Shown here one piece after another: positions 18,918 to 28,318 of a stretch of DNA of 64,000 bases (position 1 is the stretch's first letter; every line of letters begins with the position of its first letter). A model generated the notes under the pieces. That model saw only the letters and a program-made list of their open reading frames with translations, did no database searches and was not told where the DNA came from. The DNA is from Paulinella micropora (taxonomy: Eukaryota > Cercozoa > Imbricatea > Euglyphida > Paulinellidae): NCBI GenBank assembly GCA_019918135.1, contig WBZZ01000732.1, forward strand, positions 126,990-190,989. The letters run 5' to 3'. Both the position numbers and the translations under genes were made by a program.

Positions 18918-21512
18918 GATAGCCAAGCACCCGCCCTCTTGCCTACTATCAACGTACCAACTGACCTGGATACACTTTTCAGCCAAGCAGACTACATCAA
19001 AGCACAGATCCATGTCCGCTGCTTCCTTGTGGAAGCATGCCAAGAGTCGACAGCTCTACTGACCGTCCAACGAGCAGGAACCAACCCAGCGGTGATCTGG
19101 ACAGCGATCTGCGAGCGATTCGGCAGCAAAGGATCGGTTTCCATCGCTCGCCTACTAATGCAGCTGTTCGAGACCAAGCTGAAATCAAGCAATGGCCTAC
19201 CAACATGGATGGAGCTCTTGACCCAACGCTTCGAGCGCCTACAGTCAAGAGGAGTGCCTCTACCTGATGAATTCAGAGTCGTATTCTTGCTCTTTGAACT
19301 TAAGGAGTGCGCCTCTCTACCTACGGGGGATGTAGGGGGAACTATGTATTGGTCTCGTGCTGATGCTGACAAACCACGTTATAATGAGATATGTTCACTC
19401 ATCTTACAAGCATACCATGCTAACCAACTCTCTGCTGCCTCATCTAGGTCCTCGACAGCCCTGTTCACTTCGGCCACACCCGTTGCTATCAACAAAGACA
19501 TCCGATGTCTCAACTGCAACCGACGAGGACACATTGCGGCCCAGTGTCGATCCACCTGCATGAAACGAGTCTGCGAGGGCCGACCGAAACACTCTGGGGC
19601 TGAATGCCCAGTCCGCAGACGACCCACGCAGCCAAACTCGAACACACGTCGCGGTGGTCGAGGGGGAGGACCGAATCAACGAGGACGTGGAGGCCAACCT
19701 AGACAGACCAACACAAGACGGATTCAACGATCGAGCGGACAAGCCAACGCGACAACCGAAGTGGAAGCCACGGACGACGTCGATGATCCAACAGACGACC
19801 CACCCGAGACATGGCTGATGCATTCCGCCGACTCCGACGACGAACGACCCGGACCAGAGGAGGACGAACCATCGCAAGAAGAAGTAGCCTACGTACAAAG
19901 GGGAAGTAGGTACAGAAATAGAGCAGGACCTATCCAACTGTCTCCTCTAACACCCACTTCTGATACCTATAACCCTCCCACCCCCACTGAAGCATCGCCC
20001 GCACCGCACCCTGATTACATGGAAGACCCGACGAGACGCCCAGACATCCCATGGAGCTCGCTGACAATCACACAACGCATGGACGAGAACGACTACAGAC
20101 GTGCCTACGTTCAATGGACGCGCATGCGGGACGCATTTCGAGCGATCCCACAAGGATTCCCTGTCCCACCTGCCCATTGGCCGCGACCTTGGTGCCCCCT
20201 TGGAACACCCCTCCACTATTTCCTTCCAAGAACGGATCCGTGGATGTTACCATCGCTGCTAGTTCAAGACGCGCCCGGCTCAACAGGTATTGAGCACATC
20301 GTACTGCGGACAAGATGCCCGAGACGAGCACGACGTGAACCAGGTAGTTCACCGCAACAACCGCCGGAAACAACTACACAATCCCCGCGCGTGCCAACAC
20401 AGAGCTTTATGAGCTCACCTGCACCGGAAGACAGGACGACATCAGAGCAAGACCGTCAAGAAGAGCAACCTACCTCAACGCCCATCGGAGAACATCGACA
20501 GCGACAGTTGAGTTCAACCAGCGCAGAGGACACCTCGATGAGCGAAACACCGCCTACCCCGTCAATGGCATACAATGAGGAATCGCCCATTTCAAGTTTC
20601 ACGGTACCTAGTATCCCACCGAACCTGCAGACCGAGTGCTTTACCCCGTTGGCCCCGACGACGACTTCAGCGAATGCATCTACGGACAACAAGGACGCAA
20701 TAAGACGCATACAAGCCATCGAAGCATTACCCTACGGCCAACCAGTGCAATACAGACGTGTACCTGGAGTTTCACAGCCAACAGAACGACGATACACCTT
20801 TGCTTGGACAGATGCACATCATTGCTTTCGTCACCCTACCACCGATGAGCTGGCCTACTGGAGCATCGTGAAGGACTTCCGACTACTCCCGGTGAACTGG
20901 GCACTAACCAAACCAGACTGCGTCGACTGCAAGACTATACGCGAAACCAGACGCGGCAGCATTAGATGGGATTGCACCTACTGCGGCAACCAAGAAGGGA
21001 AACTGAAGCGTTGCAGCGGATGTCAACTCCTCTACTACTGCAACACCGATCATCAGAGGACCGATTGGCCGGCACACAAAGAGTTCTGCAACATGGCCAA
21101 GCGGCATCCACTCATCAACCGACTTCGAGAAAGGGGAACGAGATGCGATTTACTCGGCATACCAACGGACCAGCCCGAGCTAGGCGACCTCGCATTTCAA
21201 CATCTGTTACGTTACCGTGAAGGTGGACCACACGCACCACTGTTCATAGACACACCCACAATGGTAGATATGGCGATGAGCCTAGATGAATTTACGACGA
21301 GGGGGAGACGTGTGGACCCCAGGACGGCCACAATGGCACAATCACACGCCCACCTTAACTTCACGGAAAACGAAGAAGACTACGAGGTGACCTCTTCGAC
21401 ACCGAATGCGAACTTAGCTGCGCTCGCCGCTACCACGCCGGACATACCCAACTTCGACGAAGCGTATACAATCAACGAGACGGACCCACCATGGACTATG
21501 CTCCCAACCTGA
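18600..21512 (+). CDS. E2 gag polyprotein with CCHC knuckle and MYND-like finger, 970 aa
   Basis: Open throughout. Starts MGVDARYILLLEDQ (no ATG before it in this phase). Ser-rich and acidic linker to about residue 105; gag helical region (DYIKAQIHVRCFLVEA ... AICERFGS) typical of UBN2/copia gag; cysteine cluster CLNCNRRGHIAAQC then CMKRVCEGRPKHSGAEC; Arg/Gly-rich basic segment; Pro/Thr-rich linker; then CTYCGNQEGKLKRC, SGCQLLYYCNTDHQ and WPAHKEFC, a MYND-like finger in which one cysteine is replaced by His. It lies inverted relative to the element's LTR, PBS, PPT and RT, so it cannot be expressed from the element's own LTR in this copy. Confidence 0.8.
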   Translation: MGVDARYILLLEDQESPYSVQEIATIYASTRTTGLRPTHPAPNNITGSGLSARQQDTSTARQSRRRSDDDEDDEAYGSRRGDSSSSSSSSLTSSSSSSPSSTNPSSDSQAPALLPTINVPTDLDTLFSQADYIKAQIHVRCFLVEACQESTALLTVQRAGTNPAVIWTAICERFGSKGSVSIARLLMQLFETKLKSSNGLPTWMELLTQRFERLQSRGVPLPDEFRVVFLLFELKECASLPTGDVGGTMYWSRADADKPRYNEICSLILQAYHANQLSAASSRSSTALFTSATPVAINKDIRCLNCNRRGHIAAQCRSTCMKRVCEGRPKHSGAECPVRRRPTQPNSNTRRGGRGGGPNQRGRGGQPRQTNTRRIQRSSGQANATTEVEATDDVDDPTDDPPETWLMHSADSDDERPGPEEDEPSQEEVAYVQRGSRYRNRAGPIQLSPLTPTSDTYNPPTPTEASPAPHPDYMEDPTRRPDIPWSSLTITQRMDENDYRRAYVQWTRMRDAFRAIPQGFPVPPAHWPRPWCPLGTPLHYFLPRTDPWMLPSLLVQDAPGSTGIEHIVLRTRCPRRARREPGSSPQQPPETTTQSPRVPTQSFMSSPAPEDRTTSEQDRQEEQPTSTPIGEHRQRQLSSTSAEDTSMSETPPTPSMAYNEESPISSFTVPSIPPNLQTECFTPLAPTTTSANASTDNKDAIRRIQAIEALPYGQPVQYRRVPGVSQPTERRYTFAWTDAHHCFRHPTTDELAYWSIVKDFRLLPVNWALTKPDCVDCKTIRETRRGSIRWDCTYCGNQEGKLKRCSGCQLLYYCNTDHQRTDWPAHKEFCNMAKRHPLINRLRERGTRCDLLGIPTDQPELGDLAFQHLLRYREGGPHAPLFIDTPTMVDMAMSLDEFTTRGRRVDPRTATMAQSHAHLNFTENEEDYEVTSSTPNANLAALAATTPDIPNFDEAYTINETDPPWTMLPT

Positions 21513-21838
21513 GGACGGGTTGGTCGAGGATGGGCTGCTTGAGGACGAGCTGGTCAGTGATGACGAGCTGCTCGATGATGAGTCGCCACGTCTCGATCCG
21601 TATGCTTCATCGTCTTCGTCGTCATCGCTCCTCCTTCTCGACTGTCTTGCTGTCGAGGTGTCTTGCTGTCGTGCTGACAGTCCAGATCCAGTAATGTAGT
21701 TAGGGGCGGGGTGGGTGGGTCTTAGTCCAGTAGTTCTGGTACTTGCGTAGATTGTAGCAATCTCTTGTACAGAGTAGGGCGATTCTTGGTCTTCCAGAAG
21801 TAGTATGTAGCGTGCGTCCACGCCCAATAAAAAAGCGA
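21509..21838. repeat. E2 inverted duplication, right arm
   Basis: Carries the gag N-terminus in the original minus-strand orientation (21827 downwards), matching the polarity of the LTRs and PBS. It breaks off at 21509, where the inverted segment begins. Confidence 0.95.
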
Positions 21839-21935
21839 AAAATTGGAATTTCCAAAGGTCAAATTCATCGATGGGTCTTTTCGGGAATTTCGGTAGCTTG
21901 AGTTGGTAACGGGGCGCATCCGAGGCTCAATAACC

Positions 21936-22331
21936 AGTAAGTACACTAGTAGACATTAGTCTCCGGATACTTGAATAATCGTTTGCGCTGAGGCACTTTG
22001 ATCAAAGGTTGAAGGAACAATAATGAATTTAATCAATGGTTAGAAACCAATGACTGAAACTCAATCTAATTTACCATAAATTTATAGTGAAATAAATACC
22101 ACAAATTTATATACTGATCTTGTGGTCAGAAATTCAAGTGATGATTCAGTATGGGCCAATCTATACTAACTGGCAACTAATTGTGAATAACGGTAATATC
22201 AACGTAACGAATAATAACTATGATACGAAATATGAAAATGGTAATGAATATGATCCGGTCAAATATAAATGTTATGTCGTGAAATTGACCATAAAAGGTA
22301 ACAATATATTTAGTAAATATTATTGCTTACT
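21936..22331 (-). repeat. E2 5' LTR
   Basis: 396 bp copy next to the primer-binding-like GGTTATTGAGCC (read on the minus strand from 21935). Confidence 0.9.
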
Positions 22332-24705
22332 TGCAGCAGGCTGCACGATTTCTTGTTCTGCGACCCGGAGGAAGGGATCGCCTTCAGACGCGCGGATGGT
22401 CGCAACAGCACGCTGGAGCAAGCGCAGGCACAAGTCGAGTTCCACCACTACTCCTACGTGCTGCCTTCCCTGGAGCGCCAGCTCAAGATCGTGCCCGATT
22501 ACACTAGCTGGCTAGCCTCCCTGACGGGAAGCCTCAGAGACCCAAACCAGCGCATCTGGGCGTCTTTCCGCAGCCAGCGAGCGCTGGAGTCTGTTTACGA
22601 CGCGCTGGCCAAGGAAGGACTCACGTTTCCGCACCTCGTGAGCGATCCGGCAGCGCGCAAGGCATACGACAAACTGGTGGAGGAAGGCAAGGCCCCGCCG
22701 CATCACACACAGGAACTGGACCCGAAGAAGCTGTGCAGGCAGAACAGGCTCGCGGGCCCCAAAGAAAACTGGACCGACGAGCAGAAGGCTCGGTACGCCC
22801 AGGACAACAAGATACGCAACGAATGGATGGAGGGCGCGCCCGCGCGCATCATAGACGACAGGACACCAGATAAAACCAAACAGCGCAGCCTGGCGAACAT
22901 CGACGGCTGGCTGTGCCGCGGCGGTGATTGTAACTGTATCGATAGTGCAGACGAACGACACTGCGAGGGCAGAGCGACCCGCTGCATTTTCACGACGAGC
23001 GCGGTTATGGTGGCCGTGGACGCGAAAACACGCTTTAACCTCATCCTGTTGAAATGTGCGGACAGGGAGGGTGGGGTGGCAGTGACCGGTCCTACTGGCC
23101 GGGGCCTGGCGCAGATGCTGCTGCGGGCGCGCAACGTGGAGGAGCCCGCGGTAATCCTGGCCTATTTCGGCGAAGGGGGGCTGGGCCACCTGAGATTCTA
23201 CGACGAGGCCCACGCCCGGGCAGAGCAGGCCTGGCGACATTGCCAGCTGTTCAAGACCATCGCACAGAACTTCACTGAGAAGCAGGGGCGGATGGTGGCA
23301 AAGGTCGCCAAGCGGAGCACGATCACTGCATGGGCGCTCACGGGTAATACTCGAACGGGACCCGAGTTCACGGACGAGCACGGCCGCGTCCATCGTTCCG
23401 ATCTCCCGACCTCGTTGCAGCTGCGCCTGATAGCGCGAGAGGTCGAGCACCAGCGCGACCTGGGCTTTGGCTGCTGGTGGAAGCTTTCCACCGATTTTAT
23501 CATCACCCGCGACCCGGCGGAGCCGCTGGAGGAGCGACTGCAGAAGCTGGCCCGGCCACGTGCCGGAGAAAGAGATGCGGAACGGAGCAGGAGAGGAGGA
23601 TGAAGAGGAGGGCAAGGAGGAGGGCGAGGAAGAGAGCGACCAGGAAGAAGAGGAAGAAGCAGAGGAGCAACGGTCTGCGTTGGCGAAAGATAAACGGTTG
23701 CTGCGCCTGGTACTGACCCACCTGATCGACTGGGGGGAGAGCTCTGCCTACAACAACGTGGTGTGGCGCCAGGACGAGATGGAGAAATTCAGGGGCTTGC
23801 ATACACTGGAGGAGATGCAGAAGCGAGTGGTGAATGTGCTCGTGCGGTACCCGGGCTTCTTCCCCTACGTTTCCCTAGTTGGGACCAAGGGTCTGGTGCA
23901 GGACTTTGCGCGGATCGAGAAGGCTCTGCCCAGGCTTGACGCACGTGTGGCCGCTCGGGGACCCGTGGAGCTCAGCGAACAGACGCAGATTCTCGCGACA
24001 TGCGAACATGCAGCTCAACTGTTCGAGGTGGCCAAGACGGTAAGCCTGGCGCTGGGGAAGGCAAGCTTCAGCGAGCTCGATGCCAGCGCGTGCGAGATAG
24101 ATTCGAAGGAGTGCGACCACGAACCAGGCACACACTTTACAGTCTCCTACGAGCTCCTACAAGAAAAGGACATGGTCTGGCGCCGGGCCTGCGACGACCT
24201 CTTCTATGCCCAGGCCGGGATCAGGTCAGAGGACAAGACAGCGTTCGCAAAACGCTTCAAGTCACCGAAGGCAAGACTGCAACACGTAGTGAACAGGTTT
24301 GGCCTCTTCCTGTCGAAAGACGAGGGCAGATCGAAGAGAGTGAAGGAGAATGGCTCAAAGAAGCGGAAATCTGTTCATGTGCTGCACAAGATGGTGGCCG
24401 GCGGCAAAAAACCTATCAAGGGCCACACGGCCGTCTGCTTTGCCAAGCAGCTTCACGATGGACGGTACGGTACACACAAGCCGGCCAAGAAACGACAAAA
24501 GGTCACGAACGACGCGGACACACGGAGCGACGCCGAACGCGCACAGTCTGAATAAAAAATGTGGCTTTTTCCCGTAAAATTTTTTTAATGTTATTACAAA
24601 AAAAATTAATAAGCAAAAAAGTGTGCCTAGAAAACATAGGAGCAGCAAGAGGGATTTGAACTGTGACAATTAAATCTTGTCTGTCTTGTTTTTATCCATT
24701 GAGCC

Positions 24706-25047
24706 ATGCAACCCGACACACAGACTTCTTCTAAAGATAACTCGCTCCTATTTGTGGCCGGCTACCTACCGGCCCGGTTCTTCTTGGCAAAAGTGGCACT
24801 CGACTCGGCCGGCCCGACCAAAGACAAATTGCGGCTACTTGCGATGGTGCCGGGACTCATCTGGGTATCAGGCGCGATGAGCAAACAAGAGGAAGGCTTC
24901 CTGGGTGGACGGATCTGGTGGTCTGAAAACAGAGTCTGGCACGGGCTTCTCTATTTGCTTTTCTCTGCTACAGGCAAAGGAAAATTACTGGTGACAGATG
25001 CAGTTCTGGCTGCTTTCTATGGTTTCCAGCATTTTAGCAGAGAATGA
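24706..25047 (+). CDS. Small hydrophobic protein, 113 aa
   Basis: Complete frame from ATG 24706 (MQPDTQTSS). Hydrophobic stretches near residues 14-28, 44-56 and 79-108 (VWHGLLYLLFSATGKGKLL, then AVLAAFYGFQHF) suggest two or three membrane-associated segments. ATTAAATCTTG lies 30-37 bp upstream, matching the AATCTT element in front of several other genes here, which supports expression from this ATG. The gene is intact between a broken polymerase/helicase and a broken RNR. No family recognised. Confidence 0.5.
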   Translation: MQPDTQTSSKDNSLLFVAGYLPARFFLAKVALDSAGPTKDKLRLLAMVPGLIWVSGAMSKQEEGFLGGRIWWSENRVWHGLLYLLFSATGKGKLLVTDAVLAAFYGFQHFSRE

Positions 25048-25083
25048 TTTTTTTCTCTTGTGCCCATATGCAAGCACGCGCGA

Positions 25084-27356
25084 ATGCAAGTCCGAAAAAG
25101 AGATGGCTCTTTGGAGCCAATGGCTTTCGACAAAGTGCTACACCGCATCTCGCTCCTCGCAACTGACCTGCCAGGTGCGAGCGCAGTCGAGGTGGCCCGA
25201 CAAACAATTGCTGGCATACGAGAAGGAATCTCGACCTCCGAATTGGATGGACTCGCCGCCTCGAGCTGTGCGGCGTTGGCCTCGTACCACCCTGACTATG
25301 CGCTGCTCGGTGGAAGAATCGTCGCTAGTGACCTCCAAAAAAGTTGTCCGGCCACGTTCCGGGACGCGATGGACCGTCTGCGCCTGTCCCTGGTGCCATC
25401 GTTCTCGGTCTTTGTAGGCAAGCACGCCGCCGCCCTGAACGCAATGATAAGACAGGAACGAGACCTCAATTTTGACTTTTTTGGCATAGCCACGCTCAAG
25501 CAAGGCTACCTTCTTAGAGACGCCGACGACGACAAGATTTGCGAGACGCCTCAATTCTTGTACCCGCGAATCGCGGTGGCTCTGCACCACGGCCTGGAAG
25601 AAAGCACAGACAGCGTCGTCCGCAAGATCCACGAGACTTATAATCTCCTATTAGTAAGTGCAGGCCTATACAGCCATGCTTCACCAACTATGTTCAACGC
25701 TGGCCTGCGCCGGAACCAGCAGCTGGCTTCGTGTTTCCTGTTGCCAGTTCGAGAAGACAGTCTCTCGGGGATATTCGTAACCGTGAAAGACTGTGCAATC
25801 ATTTCCAAACATGCTGGAGGCATTGGGCTGTACATCGGCAACGTGCGAGCGGCAGGCAGCAGAATCTACGGGACGGGGGGCAAAAGTGACGGGATTCTGC
25901 CGCTCGCGCGTATTTTGAACGAAACGAGTCGTTATGCCAACCAATCGGGACGCAGAAAAGGAGCTTTTGCTGTGTATATGCCTCCGTGGCACAAGGACAT
26001 CTTCGATTTCTTGCAACTTCGCCAAAATACGAGTGCGGCGGAAACAAGGGCGCGTGACTTGTTTACAGCGCTGATGATACCCGACCTGTTTATGCAACGG
26101 GTGCGCGATGACGGTGACTGAAAACTGTTTTGTCCGACCGAGGTCCCGGGACTAGACGAGTGCTGGGGCAAGTTCTGGGAATCGAGGTACATCCATGCCG
26201 AGAAAACACAGCAGGGCCAAAAAGTGAAAGCCCGGCACCTGTGGTCTGCCATCCTCAAATCGCAGACCGAGACAGGCACCCCTTACTTGATCTTTCGGGA
26301 CCACGCCAACGCGAAAAGTAATTAACAGCACAGTGGCACCATCAAGAACAGCAATCTCTGCGCAGAGATTATGGAAGTGAGCTCATCCGAAGAGACCGCC
26401 GTCTGCAACCTCGCGTCACTGTGTCTGCCCCGTTTCGTCACAGAGGACAAAAAATTCGACATCAGCCTCCTCCACTCCGTCACGCGCAGCGCGGTAAAGC
26501 ACTGGACAGTATCATTGACCTAAGCACCTACCCCGTCCCCCAGGCCTCCAAGTCCAATGGGCTCCATAGGCCCATCGGTCTTGGTTATTCTGGATTAGCA
26601 GACCTCTTTATGGAACTGAGCCTGCCCTTCGACAGCCCCGAAGCCGCCGCCCTGAACGAGCGCATCGCGCAAGAGATCTATTTCGCTGGGATCACCGCTA
26701 GTGTAGAACTAGCCAAGGAAAAGGGGCACTACCCGGCGTTCGAGGGCAGCCCCGCCTCGCAGGGCAAGCTGCAGCCGGACCTCTGGGGCGTGGAACTGAA
26801 GTCAGAGCGATGGATTAGGCTGAAGGCAGATATCAAAGCCCATGGTCTCAAAAACTCATTGGTGGTCGCGCTTATGCCAACGGCGTCCACGAGTCAGATA
26901 CTCGGAGTGAACGAGAGTTTTGAACCGGTCTACAGCAATTTAATGGTCAGACGGACACTGGCCGGGGAACACGCGATACTCAACAAATACCTTGTAAAGG
27001 CGCTCGAACAAAGAGGCCTCTGGACCCCAGCGGTCAGAGCGCAGCTCCTGGCAAACGACGGCTCTGTCCAGAACATCGCGACTATACCAGATGACGTAAA
27101 GCAAGTCTTCAAGACGGTTTTTGAAGTGCCGATGAAGACACAGATGCAAATATCCGCCGGGCGCGGGCCTTATGTGTGCCAGTCCCAGAGCCTCAACGTG
27201 TATTTCGAAAACGTGACCGAGCGCAAACTGTCTAGTAGTTATTTCTATGCATGGGAACTAGGCCTAAAAACCGGCTGCTATTACCTTCGAACCAAGGCAG
27301 CCACTAGTGCCAATCAGTCATGTATCGGTGATGTGTGTGTCATGTGTACAGTTTAA
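25084..27356 (+). pseudogene. Ribonucleotide reductase large subunit (class I), with stops and a frameshift
   Basis: Reduces ribonucleoside diphosphates to deoxy forms for DNA synthesis. Start taken at ATG 25084 (MQVRKRDGSLEPM), the usual ATP-cone opening. Motifs in order: SHASPTMFNAGLRRNQQLASC (active-site Cys), GGIGLYIGNVRA, LFCPTEVPGL, NSNLCAEI with AVCNLASLCL, GLGYSGLADLF, and ALMPTASTSQILGVNESFEP; C-terminal CVMC matches the redox cysteine pair. Length about 757 codons, normal. Disruptions: TGA at 26119 where the family has Trp, TAA at 26323 where it has Gln, and a one-base loss near 26503. The match is strong, and the gene is not functional as read. Confidence 0.95.
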
Positions 27357-27794
27357 TTAAACCAAATCTACAGACAAGTCCATGGCACTGGCACCGCCCT
27401 CGCCGCTTTCGTCGCCGGACAGGGACACTCCCCAAACCTCCTTTTCTGAGAGGTCCTGGTCCGGGTACCCCAGGCTATTTTCTTCTTGTTTGCGAATCTG
27501 CAGCACGCGCCAGGAGAGCGTGACTTTCTCGCTTTTGCTGCAAAGGGCAGTCGCCTGGACAACACATTTTACCACGTCGCCCTCCTGCAAGGTGGAAACA
27601 TCTCCGCCTCCGAGGAACCGAGCTCCCGTCACGGTGACTGTCAGGCGCGGCGCCCAGGCGCAGTCGGACTTCTGGCTCGTGCGAAGCAGTGTGCAGGGCT
27701 GGTAGGCAGCACGCACCTGCTCGTCGCTTTTGGCCATGGGGCCCGCCCTCTTCATCGTAGGAACAATTTTGTCGCGCTGTTCCACCACGAGGTC

Positions 27795-28314
27795 CGTCGG
27801 AGATATACCGTTACCGGGAATATCCGTTACCTAATTTGTCTTCATTGGCAAATTCACGTAAACTTATTCTCGACCGGCCCTCCTTGCTAATTACCTATGT
27901 AATACTATTTTTGCATACTTGTTTACTTGAGTTGTACAATACATCTTGTCTAGACATTCTTGAATCATCAAAAATAAGGCATTGTCCCCGTCGGGACTTA
28001 TGTAGGCCAGTCAATTGTAGAACGGATAGCATAGATGGAACGGATAGGTGTCGTAGCTAGGGTGCTCAAGCAGCACAGTCTGTACCTCAGAATTAAAAGG
28101 TAACCACACTGCATAAGTGAACTGTAAACACTTGGACAATAATAACGGATTAGTAATACTGGGACGCTAGTATTGACTAGTTATTGAATATAGAGAGTGA
28201 TCAATCGCCTCTCGGCATTGCCCACCCTCTGCGCTTAATAACCTTTTATTCCGGCAAGTACCGTTGCCCGTCAGCTAGTGGGTCTTCCGGCTCGGAAGAT
28301 TTACAACTCTGTCG
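27795..28314 (+). repeat. E3 5' LTR
   Basis: 520 bp. A handful of differences from the 3' LTR are visible (for example CTAATTTG/CTAGTTTG, CCCTCCTTG/CCCTCTTTG, TCAAAAATAAG/TCAAGAATAAG, GGGACTTATG/GGAACTTATG), roughly 1%. Confidence 0.92.
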
Positions 28315-28318
28315 GTTA

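Larger units (their letters stand above)
16819..22331 (-). mobile_element. E2: copia-type LTR retrotransposon with inverted interior
   Basis: LTRs of 396 bp at 16819-17214 and 21936-22331, in direct orientation, flanked by the 5-bp duplication TGCAG (16814-16818, 22332-22336). LTR ends form a short inverted repeat AGTAAG...CTTACT. The polypurine tract (rc of CTCCCCCTCGG, 17215-17225) adjoins the left LTR and the primer site GGTTATTGAGCC (rc, ending 21935) adjoins the right LTR, so the element is oriented on the minus strand. However, gag and MYND coding (18600-21512) reads on the plus strand, between 330-bp inverted arms. Integrase is absent. It interrupts the polymerase/helicase gene. Confidence 0.93.
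8302..24555 (+). pseudogene. Family-A polymerase-like / UL9-like helicase replication gene, split by two retrotransposons
   Basis: Exonic pieces are 8302-8509, 15279-16818 and 22337-24555. Removing E1 and E2 plus one TSD copy each leaves one frame from 8302 to 23603 with a single in-frame TGA (16604-16606). One frameshift near 23580-23600 then leads into the frame ending at 24555. The first half shows polymerase-A-like motifs: WQFDIKNSVPFF (motif A Asp), EAMLNITHGG, and LVHDEVI (His-Asp-Glu). The second half is an SF2 helicase like the herpesvirus origin-binding protein UL9: Walker A-like WTGMGK (usual Thr replaced by Ile), VFCQYESL, YDLCVADEF (Walker B), TTSAVMVAVD and GLAQMLLRAR (motif VI). 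An acidic linker and a C-terminal domain of unknown function follow. About 1,320 codons. The N-terminus is uncertain and perhaps truncated by the G-rich tract. This would be the main replication protein. Confidence 0.65.

Noticed and set aside
22512-23615. Long minus-strand ORF of 367 aa opposite the helicase C-terminal region
   Set aside because: A shadow of the GC-rich plus-strand helicase frame; composition is Arg/Leu/Ala/Pro-rich and has no motifs, while the plus strand has helicase motifs.
24640-24710. tRNA-like sequence on the minus strand (D-arm-like GGCTCAATGGATAAAAACA, perfect GACAA/TTGTC stem, TTCAAAT loop)
   Set aside because: T-stem and acceptor do not pair, position 33 is not T, and the same bases form the ATTAAATCTTG promoter-like element of the 24706 gene.
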